The position numbers and the translations under genes are program-made. From positions 1 to 64,000 of the forward strand of contig UQGG01000036.1 in NCBI GenBank assembly GCA_900540475.1: a stretch of 64,000 nt of DNA, read 5' to 3'. Source of the DNA: an uncultured Robinsoniella sp. (GTDB lineage: Bacteria > Bacillota > Clostridia > Lachnospirales > Lachnospiraceae). Below are positions 26,058-35,709 of the stretch, in pieces (position 1 is the first letter of the stretch; every line of letters starts with the position of its first letter). The notes under the pieces are model-generated. The model searched no databases and had not been told where the DNA came from. It was given only the letters and a program-made list of their open reading frames with translations.

Positions 26058-28280
26058 TTATTCACCCACGCTAATTGCAGCATTTATCACCATTCCGGCA
26101 CTAATTTCTATTTTCTGCATATCTTCAAAATACGGATGTCCAATAGATACCGGATCCAGACTGTGATCAGTCATCAGCGTTACTACTGCATCGTAGGGGG
26201 TAGGATTACAGATTTTTATCAGCATTTCTCTCTCATCATCCTTTACGATCTCAGCAATTATATGGTCAGAACACTGCAGGACTTTTCGATCCAGATCCAG
26301 ATATATTCCTGGAATTTCCACATAGGTCAGCAGCATTGTCACTTCGGGCCAGTTGGAACCATACAGAAATTCTCCTATGGTTTCCTTTCCCTCCCAATCA
26401 CTGGTCTGCACTCTTTCATTGATATATCCGGCGGGAAGTGCACGCCCGGCCAGTGTATCGATGGGTCTTTCCTGCAGGGATACAAACTGTGACAGGGAAT
26501 GGCTGATCCGGCTCATCCAATTTAAATATTTTTGATCTCCGGTAAAACGGTAAAGTTTCAGCATAGAATTTCCTGACAGCGTGCAGATCCCTGGTGCAGA
26601 ATGTTTATTCTGTGCATTTGCAAATACAGTTCCTCTGGTGTGCGCTTTCATTTTTGCCGCCGTACTTCTCTCTGGTAAATGGAAATCATAACTCATTACC
26701 CAGGTAACCGCCAGTTCAAAAGCTTCCCTGGACGCCTGCAGCCATTTTTCTTTTCCCGTTGTCTCATAAAGCTGCACACAGGATTCCAGAAAACCAAATG
26801 CAGATTCACTGTCCGGTGCCTGGCAGATTTCTCCGGGTCCACCGTTTAGCATCCCCTTCTTTAAATATTCCTCCCAGTAGAGAACTCCCAGTGCTTCTGC
26901 CGTTTCCAGATATTCCGGCCTCTTAAAATACTCATATACCAAAGCCAGCGCCGCACTTGCGATGGCTGCACTTGCCGTATCCCCCTGCAAAATCGTCTCC
27001 TGCTGCATATTAATAAATTGTCCAAGCTGTCTGTTTTTTTGATAAAACCGCACAAATGCATCTGCCTGACGGGTAATACTGCTTTCCATCTGTTCCGGCA
27101 ATTCTCCTTGGCTTTTCAGATAAAAAGCCTGTTTTATCAGAAAATATAAGAGATCAGCATCTTTTCTCACCAGCAGTACCGGACTGTCTTTATTCAGAAA
27201 ATCATCCCCATATCTCTGACCGTTGGCGTACATAGGGATAAACCATCCATTTTCCATCTGCAGGTGTTCCGTAATGAACTTCAGGCTGGATACGGACTGA
27301 CTGCGCGCCAGACCATTGTCTTCCAGAAGAAATGCATAGGAGTTCATTCCTCCCCCCACCCAGCCAGACTGCCAGTAAGAAGGCGGAACATCATTCTCTG
27401 TCCCAACCCGGTAATATCCCTCGTCTGTAAAATTCATATGTATATATTTTTCTTTGATAGCATCATAAGCCTTGGAAAATGGTATGCTGCAAAACTCCTG
27501 CCCCTTTTCCATTTCTTCACGCAATTCATTAAATTTTGTAAAATACTGATTCAGATTCTCTGCCGGAAAACGGAAATACCGGATCTCCATTTCCACTCGT
27601 TCCCCTTCTCTCAGCATCATTCCCACATCATCTGAAGGTGCCTCACAAGTAGGGTAAAAGCCGGATCCATCAGGAAGTTCCCCGAAAAAATATTTCATCT
27701 CTTCCCTGACAGCCGGACAGGAAACCCCAAAGACAGCCTGATTCTCCATTTCTGAAACTGTAAATCCGGTGTATCTCCCATGCACTATATGATTGGCCAG
27801 GATCAAAACTCCTTCTCTCTGATCCTCCATAAAATATCCCATAGCAGGAGTACTCATATCTCCGGATCGCATCGAGATACCGGATTTTTTTCCTTCCTTA
27901 TTAAGATGGGGAATGTCTGTAATTACCCGGTCCCATCCCTCTGACCTCCTGCCTGCATGAAAAGGCGGATAGGAAATCCGCTTACTTTCCATCCGATTGC
28001 CGTCATATACAGCTGCAGGCATAAATACATATTCTCTTCCCGTCCATTCCTCATTTATAAATTCCAAAGAGATGGAAATTGGCTTTTCCGATGCATGTAT
28101 CATCTCAGTACGCAATAGAAAACGCTGTTCATTTTCTTCATCACTACGAATACACTGAATTCGGCAAGGAATTTGATCCATATTCTTCCACTGCTCTTTT
28201 ATTGACCTGTCCGGTTTCCATTGTTCTTCCAAAACCGGTGTACTTTCATGAAACTGTTTGAATACAATCTGATATTCCAT
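26058..28280 (-). CDS. Unclassified six-hairpin glycosidase-like protein
   Basis: Cytoplasmic protein of 740 residues without a signal peptide. The N-terminal third reads as beta-sandwich; the centre (about 260-650) is alpha-helical with the repeating pattern of an (alpha/alpha)6 toroid, including SYWQSGWVGGGMNSYAF, GDTASAAIASAALALVYEYF and WLQASREAFELAVTWVMSYD; a short beta region closes the chain. I do not recognise a characterised family. The ATG at 28280 has GGAGGA 7 bases upstream; a longer reading to 28316 has none. It sits between the GH38 gene and the tandem UroD-like gene, so it probably acts on the same glycan. A hydrolase, lyase or phosphorylase activity are all possible. Confidence 0.65.
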   Translation of the reverse strand: MEYQIVFKQFHESTPVLEEQWKPDRSIKEQWKNMDQIPCRIQCIRSDEENEQRFLLRTEMIHASEKPISISLEFINEEWTGREYVFMPAAVYDGNRMESKRISYPPFHAGRRSEGWDRVITDIPHLNKEGKKSGISMRSGDMSTPAMGYFMEDQREGVLILANHIVHGRYTGFTVSEMENQAVFGVSCPAVREEMKYFFGELPDGSGFYPTCEAPSDDVGMMLREGERVEMEIRYFRFPAENLNQYFTKFNELREEMEKGQEFCSIPFSKAYDAIKEKYIHMNFTDEGYYRVGTENDVPPSYWQSGWVGGGMNSYAFLLEDNGLARSQSVSSLKFITEHLQMENGWFIPMYANGQRYGDDFLNKDSPVLLVRKDADLLYFLIKQAFYLKSQGELPEQMESSITRQADAFVRFYQKNRQLGQFINMQQETILQGDTASAAIASAALALVYEYFKRPEYLETAEALGVLYWEEYLKKGMLNGGPGEICQAPDSESAFGFLESCVQLYETTGKEKWLQASREAFELAVTWVMSYDFHLPERSTAAKMKAHTRGTVFANAQNKHSAPGICTLSGNSMLKLYRFTGDQKYLNWMSRISHSLSQFVSLQERPIDTLAGRALPAGYINERVQTSDWEGKETIGEFLYGSNWPEVTMLLTYVEIPGIYLDLDRKVLQCSDHIIAEIVKDDEREMLIKICNPTPYDAVVTLMTDHSLDPVSIGHPYFEDMQKIEISAGMVINAAISVGE

Positions 28281-28332
28281 TTTATTTCCTCCATTTTTTG
28301 TTCCCACCGGCAGCAAGCCTGATGGATATATC

Positions 28333-30825
28333 TCACTCCTCTTTTGTTAACCCGCTAATCGAGGGAAGCATAGGACATTTTGTTACACGACATGTTTCCG
28401 GATCCAGTTCCAGCGTTTTAATCTCAAAGGGACCAAGCCATACCTTTATATTTACTTCATCCCAGAAGCAAACGGTAACTTCCCTAGCCATTCCGGTACT
28501 TTCAAACAACCGGATCAGGTACGTATCTTTACCCCTTATCTTTTTCAATGCTGAAAGTATGCAGCCTGGATCTGATATCGTGATCCGTTTCTCTTTTACT
28601 GCAGCTTTTTCAGTTGGAAAAAAAGCAACAGCCAGGGGCTTTTCCTGGAAAACCACCGCTTCCGATGTTACGTCTTCCATGCGCTTCTTATAGCTTCCTC
28701 CGCGCAGTCGGAAGCAAAAGCTTCTCTCTCCCTGATCCATGCAGGATATACGTCTGTCTTGATCCAGCAAGATCCTGTCCTCAATGGGATGTGCCGAGTA
28801 AGCAGCGGAATGGATCAGTGATATTCCCATAGTTCCATCACGGAAATCTCCGCCATAGCATCCGTCATTCAAACAGGTCACTGCCATATCTCTTTCTTCC
28901 TCAAAAATACCACACCATCTCTGCATAACTCTTTCTCTTTCACTTGATTCATAAGTCTGCACGCCATAAGCCGTTTCACAGAGATTTTGTCCCTGAAGGC
29001 AGGTCGGAATTTCCAGTTTCAGTAATTTACCTTTTTCCATCCATTCCACAGTGAGTTCCAGATCCACATCCCACCCCTTTTTCGGTAATATATAATGCAT
29101 CACTGCCCTTGAATTATGATATCGGAACAAAGCCTCCACAATGGTTCTCACCTGCCCGTTTTCAATAATACGCACACTTTCCAGCTGCGCATCCACACCG
29201 GAGAAATCAGCCCCTTCTTCATTTTCCATGAGAATAAACCTGCCTTCCTCTTTCGGAAAACTCTGTACATTCATTGCCCAGGGGTCAAATCCGCTGTCCC
29301 GCACTGAAAGTCCGAATGCTCCTTCCTTCAGATATTCTGTGCCATCAATTTTCAGAGAATCCATCAAGCCGGTTCTTTTACTGATTACGGCTTCTATATG
29401 TTCCCCGGTAAAACAAATCTTTGCACTTTCTTCCTTCTCGTCCCAAGTTGGCTGTTTATCCATAAATGTTATGGTGCAGTCGTACCGGTTCATCTGCATA
29501 GGCTTTAGTTCTGCATAAAATGCCACTTTCTTTCTCCAGTCCAGATTCATGTTGCAGGCTTCTTTTTCAACCTGGCATGGGACCGCTGCTCCCTTATGAA
29601 ATACCGTTGGCATTCCAAAACTAGTATCCCAGTTTTGATTCTGCATCTGAAATTCACAGGTCACAACTCCTTTTACCGGATAGGGATGGGGATTATAAAT
29701 TAAAATAGGATATTCTCCCTCCTTAGCCGGCTGCTCACCTTCAGCCAGGGCAAAAAATGCTCTTTTTTTCTGTTTCTCCAGTAGCTCCATACCATAGTTC
29801 ATAATCCGTATGCCCGACTCTTCCACCGATTTCACCGCTGAACCAGGTAAAATATCATGAAACTCCGCTGTAAGCAATGCTTTTTCTGCTTCTTTTAGTT
29901 CTTCCTCCGGATAATTTATTTTTTTCCGGAACACTGCTGCCGACACCATTTTTTCGGTCATATAGAGCAATCCTTCCAGTTTCCTGTGCATCTGTTTGAT
30001 TCTAATCTGGGCAGTATAACAGCCTACTGCCCAGGGATTCAAGTCACGCTGGAATTCAGGCAACTTTGTATTCTCTTCTTCCAGTCTATTAAAGTATGAC
30101 TCCGGAATGGAATGCTTTAGTTCACACAGTGGATTTTCTTTTCTTTTTTCCTGAATCTGCCCCATATCCACATGGGACGGTCCTCCTCCGTGATTTCCTA
30201 CTCCCCACAGGAGCAATCCCGTTTCCTGCTCCCGGTGGCTTTCCAGAAACTCTGTAATTTTCTTCCCCGCTTCTCCCATCAGAGAATTATAATGTTCACT
30301 GGAGCGATGTCCTCTTATCCGGGAGCCGTCAAATCCAATCCAGAAAAAGTCATCATCCGGCAGACAGCAGTCCTCCTGGCATGGACGGCAGAAGATATAG
30401 GAATCATACCCTGCCTTCTGGAGAATCTGTACCATTCCCCTGGAGTGTCCAAAAGGATCAAAATTCACAGCCGTTTTCGGAAGAACACCAAATTTTTCAA
30501 AAAAATACTCTCTTCCCGTTTCTATCTGACGGATAAAAGACTCTCCCGAAGGCATATTACAGTCAGGCTGTAAAAACCATCCACCCATGATATGCCATTT
30601 CCCTTCTTTCACCAGTTCCTGAATTGTTTGAAATAAATCCGGTTCATATTCTTCTACCCATTGATACAGTAATGCTTCATTATGATTAAATATAAATCCA
30701 TCATATTCTCTGCAGAATCTGGCTGCAATCCGAAAAGTGGACAATGCTGCTGCAATTCCTTCCTCCCAGTCCCACAGCCATACCGGATCCAGATGTGCGT
30801 TGCAAATCATATGTAATTCTTTCAT
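28333..30825 (-). CDS. GH38-family alpha-mannosidase
   Basis: Cytoplasmic glycoside hydrolase family 38 protein, 830 residues. The N-terminal NAHLDPVW gives the zinc-binding His11 and Asp13, and NFDPFGHS holds the expected nucleophile Asp123; FHDILPGSAVKSVEESG matches the later catalytic-domain helix with a metal-binding His. The C-terminal beta-sandwich domains typical of the family follow. GGAG lies 10 bases before the ATG. It is the first gene of an operon with the six-hairpin protein and the tandem UroD-like protein. GH38 enzymes cleave alpha-mannosides; that this locus handles a mannose-containing glycan is inference. The 135 AT-rich bases upstream hold a direct repeat (CTTTGATTTTTAA at 30934 and 30958) and no gene. 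Confidence 0.9.
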   Translation of the reverse strand: MKELHMICNAHLDPVWLWDWEEGIAAALSTFRIAARFCREYDGFIFNHNEALLYQWVEEYEPDLFQTIQELVKEGKWHIMGGWFLQPDCNMPSGESFIRQIETGREYFFEKFGVLPKTAVNFDPFGHSRGMVQILQKAGYDSYIFCRPCQEDCCLPDDDFFWIGFDGSRIRGHRSSEHYNSLMGEAGKKITEFLESHREQETGLLLWGVGNHGGGPSHVDMGQIQEKRKENPLCELKHSIPESYFNRLEEENTKLPEFQRDLNPWAVGCYTAQIRIKQMHRKLEGLLYMTEKMVSAAVFRKKINYPEEELKEAEKALLTAEFHDILPGSAVKSVEESGIRIMNYGMELLEKQKKRAFFALAEGEQPAKEGEYPILIYNPHPYPVKGVVTCEFQMQNQNWDTSFGMPTVFHKGAAVPCQVEKEACNMNLDWRKKVAFYAELKPMQMNRYDCTITFMDKQPTWDEKEESAKICFTGEHIEAVISKRTGLMDSLKIDGTEYLKEGAFGLSVRDSGFDPWAMNVQSFPKEEGRFILMENEEGADFSGVDAQLESVRIIENGQVRTIVEALFRYHNSRAVMHYILPKKGWDVDLELTVEWMEKGKLLKLEIPTCLQGQNLCETAYGVQTYESSERERVMQRWCGIFEEERDMAVTCLNDGCYGGDFRDGTMGISLIHSAAYSAHPIEDRILLDQDRRISCMDQGERSFCFRLRGGSYKKRMEDVTSEAVVFQEKPLAVAFFPTEKAAVKEKRITISDPGCILSALKKIRGKDTYLIRLFESTGMAREVTVCFWDEVNIKVWLGPFEIKTLELDPETCRVTKCPMLPSISGLTKEE

Positions 30826-31006
30826 TATCGTATTTCTCCATTTCTATTTTTTATACCCGCAGTTAACAGCAAAGTATATAATTCTACTTTATAAAAACTC
30901 TTTCATGACCTCAACTACAAAATCTTATCTTTCCTTTGATTTTTAACAATTTTCTTCTTTGATTTTTAATGTAAACCTATTTTCCCTGCAAAGTCAGATT
31001 CATAAA

Positions 31007-31053
31007 AGAGCTGCTGCAGGAAATGGCATTATCTGCCTTTCTGCAACAGCTCT
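31007..31053 (-). terminator. Terminator of the Rpn-like gene
   Basis: AGAGCTGCTGCAG pairs with CTGCAACAGCTCT (one wobble), with further inner pairing of GGCA and TGCC. It ends 7 bases past the stop at 31061 and is followed by TCTTTT on the minus strand. Confidence 0.8.
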
Positions 31054-31060
31054 AATTCAG

Positions 31061-31741
31061 TTACTTATATTTATCATAGTATTCTTCAGCCGAATCATGA
31101 TCCAGGTTGAAACACTTCTTCAGATTTTCAACAATACGTTCATGAAGATAACCTTCCGACAAATTGTAGTGTATAAATAATTTAATGCTTTCTTCTAATC
31201 CATCTGCTAAACCTTCAGCCAATGCTTTTTTTCTTTCCTCTTCAGCTTTTTCTTTTGCCTCTTTCACCTCTTTTTTCGCCATATATAAAATGTGGTTATG
31301 ATCCCGGATTGCCTTTTCCCTGGATTCGTATTCGTACCTTTTCCGCTCATCTTCACTGATATGTTTTATGATCTGATATGCTTCGTTTATGTATTCATTT
31401 TTCTCAGCCATTTCTCTGAAATCCTCCTCCCGTTTTCCGTTCAGGAATTTCGCCCATTGCAGCAGTTCGTTTTCCGGTTCCTCCTGACCGACCAGCTTGG
31501 GCAGCTCCAGCACATGTAGCTCCAGTTTATCAGAATATAAACTTCCCCGCTGGTCTTCCCTTAGATGGAAGCAGGAATACCATGCATCGGTATCTTTTAA
31601 AAATGCAGCAATTAATCCCTTTCTTACTTTCTCACTGCACATCAGCTCCTTGAAACAAAAATCTACCGTAGGCAGCATGATAAATGGTTCTGTTTTCTCA
31701 TTTTCGTTCTGAATGGCATTTGTTTTGGGCGAATTATCCAT
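31061..31741 (-). pseudogene. Rpn/PD-(D/E)XK nuclease family protein lacking its catalytic core
   Basis: A 226-residue frame of the Rpn recombination-promoting nuclease family. The N-terminal LPTVDFCFKELM motif and the later REDQRGSLYSDKLELHVLEL motif are both family hallmarks, but only about 25 residues lie between them; full-length members (near 300 residues) carry the PD-(D/E)XK core there, including the D...E-x-Q residues. An in-frame internal deletion is the simplest reading, leaving the C-terminal coiled-coil (KKEVKEAKEKAEEERKK). The AGGAGG site and terminator are intact, so a catalytically dead protein may still be made. Confidence 0.75.
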
Positions 31742-32048
31742 TGTTTGTCAGTCCTCCTCTTACTTTAAGGCAGTTTCTTTGCAGCGCAAGAAGAGTTAAA
31801 TATACTTTAGATAATTATATAATATCGGCTTACAGCAAGCATAGCAACACCTTATTTTATTTTGTTATGTCAATTGGAATTTGTCTGGCAGAACTGCCAG
31901 CGATTAGAATGTTTTTTACAAGGTAATAATACCACATTAGAATATATATTGCAACACATTTTTTATAAAAGTTACATATAATATTTTTAGTTGTTGCAAT
32001 CGTTGCGGAAATTTAAAAACTCTGTTTTAGGTTTCCCTGGGGAGATGC

Positions 32049-32240
32049 GATGCTTTGTAGACGTTAGATACAAAATATATCCCACCACAGCAAAGAGATT
32101 TTCCCTGCTGAGATAAAGCCGATTTATGCAATAACGTGAATTTTAAAAAGATGGGAGTAGGTAAATTGTATGGACTCTGTCAGCTAACGCTTCCGCCATC
32201 CAGGTAATTTACCCACTCCCATCTTTCCGTCATACTATCT
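32049..32240. repeat. Diverged, collapsed copy of the palindromic TIR repeat (copy 2)
   Basis: GATGCTTTGTAGACGTTAGATA at the left resembles the left end of the 35710 copy, and CCCATCTTTCCGT at the right matches copy 1. Inside, 21-bp arms at 32147-32167 and 32206-32226 (AAAGATGGGAGTAGGTAAAT and its complement, one mismatch) form a hairpin. The 298 bases from 31742 to here are AT-rich and show no gene. Confidence 0.6.
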
Positions 32241-32277
32241 CTTTCCTAACGCGTAATTCATATACAACCCCATCCAT

Positions 32278-34878
32278 TTATTCCGTTTCTCTTAGCTGCT
32301 CAACTATACTTCCTTTATGAAATATTTTCAGGGATAATGAGGGAACCACAACTGCAATTCCCAGGAAGATACCACATATTATCACGGAAGGAAGGATTGT
32401 CAGCCGGAAAGTCATAAACCAGATATTGGAACTGATCATCCGCACCAGTGTCACACCCAGTATTCCTGACGTTATAATTCCCAGGATGCCTGCGCCCAAT
32501 GCATAGTAAATACCCTCCAGCGTCATCATTTTGTTTAACTGTTTTTTCGTCATACCAATACTCTGCATTGCAGCAAATTCATGGCGCCGTGTGAGGATGC
32601 TTGTGATCACCATATTGATAAAATTAATCATGCCGGCTATTCCCATGACAGTCCCGATGATACCGCCAATAACGTATACTACCTGCTGGGTTTTCCATAC
32701 GTCTTCTTTTAACAGCCGAACGGAATTATAGCTTGCATTAGGATTTTCATTCTGAATATAGTTATCCAGGAATTCCTCCATCTGTAATTCATATTCCGGA
32801 TCAATGTCAAAAGAATAACTTAACAGCGTAGGGTTTTGATAAATTGTTTCGAAATCCTTCTGAGTCATATAGAAATAAGGGCTGTCATTTCCAACCTGAA
32901 CCACTCCCGTATTAATAGATGGTACCTCATATTCAACATCATTCAGAATCGCCTGTGCCACAACGATAAAAGTTTTTGCTTTTTTACCGTCTACATAAAC
33001 ATCTATGTTCTGTCCTATTTCACTGGTAAATTCTTTCATGGAAACATTTCCATTACCCCGCACAGAGCTGACACCTTCGATTATATAGTTCCCTTTCGCA
33101 AGTTTTTCCCGTAAAACGTTCAAATCTTTTTCTCCATTTACAATGGTCATTCTGGATAAAACAGCGTCGGACATTCCAAATGCATTACACAGTGGCCGTT
33201 TATCATCTGCAAGGGTAAAGGATTCTCCCTCCTCCGTAATTCCATAACTGTACCCGTCCCGCTCCTCTGTATCTGCGATCCGGCATCCATACTCAAAGCT
33301 TACATTTCTGTCATCCAGCGTATTTTTATAAAGGCGTCCCCCTTCTTTCACACCGGGTTGTTCTTCCACTGCCTTTACCATATTTTCATCCAGTGCATCA
33401 TCATGATGGACAAATCCCTTCATATTATTAAACGTACTGGAACTTGCAATTATAAAATCTGTTTTACTCATGGATTTAATCCATTTATCGGTATCGAAGC
33501 TTCCTGCTATAACAAACACAGAATTGAGCAGTACGGTACACAGCAGCAGAGAAATCATAATAAATGCCGTTCTGGTCTTATTTCGTCCTAAATTCGCCCA
33601 TGCCATATGTGTAATCCTGGACCCGTTTTTACATTTGCTGGTTTTCTTCTTACTATCTAAACCGTCACCCACATATTTAGAGGCTTCCAGCGAAGAGATT
33701 CCGGATGCTTTTTTTGCTGGCTTTCTGACACTTAAGAACACTGTAATTCCGGCAAAAAGTGCTGCCCCTATAAAAATTACCGGATTTGGTGATACTTCTA
33801 CCATCATTCCTTTGTTTGTATTTGCAAACATTTCCATAACTGCAGGCAGTACACTTTTCCCAAGAAAAAATCCAATAATCAATCCGATTGGGATTCCGAT
33901 GAAGGATAACCAGACTGCCTGCCGGTTCACCATCTGTCTGATCTGTCTTTTTGAAGAGCCAACCGTGCGCAAAAGCCCGTAATGCCTGATATCCTGAGCT
34001 ACCGAAATATCAAAGATATTGTAGATCAATAAATAGCCGCATACGATGAACAGGACTGCAAAGCCTGCGATTCCAAATACCAGATTCGTATTCAAAGGGG
34101 GATTCGTCATTTGATTTACGGCACTTAAAATATAATTGGAGGCTTCTCTGTCCTCCGGTTCTCCGCCCACCGACCGGATAAATGAATATAGCTGATCCTG
34201 GATTTTTATATTACTTTTTAAAACAATATCTGAGAAATAAGTCCCCGCCATTTCCAGATCCTGGCGGTAAGTATACGGAAATAACGCTTCATTTTCCTTC
34301 ATAAATGCTTCCGAAACAATCATCATACTGACGGGCATGCCCCCAGCTTCCCACCAGCCGGATACAATCATATCAAAATGATATGTCTTTCCCCGCAGTT
34401 CAAATTCTATCGGAATCTCAGCACCTATCTCCGGTGTAATACCCAGGTCTTCCATTGCCTTATCGGTTGTTGAAATTTCATTAGCCGCCTGGGGTGCTTT
34501 GCCGTGGGCAGGTACACTAAATGTCAGCTCCTGTTCTGCAGCGTCCATATAGTCCAGTTCCACATTATGGTGATTGGTATTTGACAGAAAACCGATTGGA
34601 CGCCTCTCTCCCACAATTTCAGCCATATCACTTTCCTTTAACTTCTGAAACTGTTCCTCAGTCATGTAGCGCAGGTCTGCATCCGCCTTACTTCCTTTTT
34701 GTTTCTGGCTGGTCAGAGTCATTGACTGGGACGCACCAATTCCAATCGTAATGATGGAAGTGAACAAAAGTGCTGTAAGAGCAATTGCTGTCACTGCTGC
34801 AATATTCCTAAGTTTATTTTTGAAAAAACTGCGCTTTGCCAGCTTTCCCACTATCTTCTTATTATTATTTTCCAGCAT
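32278..34878 (-). CDS. FtsX-like ABC transporter permease
   Basis: Membrane protein of 866 residues of the FtsX/MacB permease type, probably an exporter or stress-response transporter. An N-terminal helix (NIAAVTAIALTALLFTSI) is followed by a large extracytoplasmic region, a block of three helices (about 265-400), a second extracytoplasmic domain, and a C-terminal block of three helices, i.e. two FtsX repeats. AGGAGGGG lies close before the ATG. It follows the ATPase gene by 12 bases, forming the transporter pair. The cargo cannot be inferred; antimicrobial-peptide resistance systems have this layout but the two-repeat extracytoplasmic arrangement differs from BceB. Confidence 0.88.
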   Translation of the reverse strand: MLENNNKKIVGKLAKRSFFKNKLRNIAAVTAIALTALLFTSIITIGIGASQSMTLTSQKQKGSKADADLRYMTEEQFQKLKESDMAEIVGERRPIGFLSNTNHHNVELDYMDAAEQELTFSVPAHGKAPQAANEISTTDKAMEDLGITPEIGAEIPIEFELRGKTYHFDMIVSGWWEAGGMPVSMMIVSEAFMKENEALFPYTYRQDLEMAGTYFSDIVLKSNIKIQDQLYSFIRSVGGEPEDREASNYILSAVNQMTNPPLNTNLVFGIAGFAVLFIVCGYLLIYNIFDISVAQDIRHYGLLRTVGSSKRQIRQMVNRQAVWLSFIGIPIGLIIGFFLGKSVLPAVMEMFANTNKGMMVEVSPNPVIFIGAALFAGITVFLSVRKPAKKASGISSLEASKYVGDGLDSKKKTSKCKNGSRITHMAWANLGRNKTRTAFIMISLLLCTVLLNSVFVIAGSFDTDKWIKSMSKTDFIIASSSTFNNMKGFVHHDDALDENMVKAVEEQPGVKEGGRLYKNTLDDRNVSFEYGCRIADTEERDGYSYGITEEGESFTLADDKRPLCNAFGMSDAVLSRMTIVNGEKDLNVLREKLAKGNYIIEGVSSVRGNGNVSMKEFTSEIGQNIDVYVDGKKAKTFIVVAQAILNDVEYEVPSINTGVVQVGNDSPYFYMTQKDFETIYQNPTLLSYSFDIDPEYELQMEEFLDNYIQNENPNASYNSVRLLKEDVWKTQQVVYVIGGIIGTVMGIAGMINFINMVITSILTRRHEFAAMQSIGMTKKQLNKMMTLEGIYYALGAGILGIITSGILGVTLVRMISSNIWFMTFRLTILPSVIICGIFLGIAVVVPSLSLKIFHKGSIVEQLRETE

Positions 34879-34890
34879 CTGTTTCCCCTC

Positions 34891-35559
34891 CTAATTGGCA
34901 ATCCTTCCGTCTTCGATCCTTATAATCCGGTCTGCAAGCTGCGCTATTTCATTGTTGTGGGTTATCATAACGATCGTCTGATGAAATCTTTCGCTTGTCA
35001 TTTTCAGTAATCCCAATACATCTGCACTGGTTTTGCTGTCCAGATTCCCGGTGGGTTCATCTGCAAGAATAATAGCCGGTTTTGTAATCAATGCCCGTGC
35101 AATCGCCACACGCTGCTGCTGCCCTCCGGAAAGGTTATTGGGCATGTTAGAAAGTTTATCCTCTAAGGTGAGCATTCCCGCCACATCCTGCAGAAAATCT
35201 TTATCAATCGTTCCTCCATCCAATTCCACCGGAAGAACAATATTCTCATATGCATTTAAGATTGGTACCAGATTATAATTCTGAAAAATGAATCCGATAT
35301 TCCGGCGTCTGAAAATGGTCAGCTGTTCATCATTCATTTTTGCAATTTCCTTATCTCTGATCCGGACACTTCCCGATGTGGGTATATCCAGACCTCCCAT
35401 CATATTGAGCAGTGTGGATTTACCGCTTCCCGAAGTCCCCACAACCGCCACAAACTCTCCCTGTCCGATCGATATATTTACACCATCCAAAGCTTTTGTG
35501 ATATTTGGATTCATCCCATAATATTTTTTTAAATCTCTGGTTTCTAATATATAACTCAT
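34891..35559 (-). CDS. ABC transporter ATP-binding protein (MacB/LolD type)
   Basis: ATPase of 222 residues, cytoplasmic partner of the FtsX-like permease that follows. Walker A is GTSGSGKST, the signature is LSGGQQQR, and Walker B is IILADEPTGNLDS with the usual His switch in MITHNN. The N-terminal YYGMNPNITKALDGVN fits the MacB/LolD/BceA branch. AAGGGGA lies upstream of the ATG. Three or four TTATCTC-type direct repeats lie 35-80 bases upstream and could be response-regulator sites. Confidence 0.93.
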   Translation of the reverse strand: MSYILETRDLKKYYGMNPNITKALDGVNISIGQGEFVAVVGTSGSGKSTLLNMMGGLDIPTSGSVRIRDKEIAKMNDEQLTIFRRRNIGFIFQNYNLVPILNAYENIVLPVELDGGTIDKDFLQDVAGMLTLEDKLSNMPNNLSGGQQQRVAIARALITKPAIILADEPTGNLDSKTSADVLGLLKMTSERFHQTIVMITHNNEIAQLADRIIRIEDGRIAN

Positions 35560-35593
35560 GTAAATTGTTCCCCTTTCTTTTTATAACACTATC

Positions 35594-35638
35594 TTATCAT
35601 CCAATTATCTCAAACTTATCTCAATGGGTAATTATCTC
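35594..35638. promoter_or_regulatory. TTATCTC direct repeats upstream of the ABC exporter
   Basis: TTATCAT at 35594 and TTATCTC at 35605 and 35616 are spaced exactly 11 bases apart, with another TTATCTC at 35632. One-turn spacing of direct repeats is the usual arrangement of OmpR-family response-regulator sites; an OmpR-type regulator gene lies 1.8 kb upstream (37341-38027). Binding is inference. Confidence 0.6.
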
Positions 35639-35709
35639 GAAACTGTGATAATCTGCAACTCATGCTTCAGCGAACACTTTATATGTGCTCTATTATTACG
35701 CATTATATT

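Noticed and set aside
25504..26166. 220-codon frame on the plus strand
   Set aside because: Antisense to the tandem UroD-like gene and crossing the gap to the next gene; no start signals.
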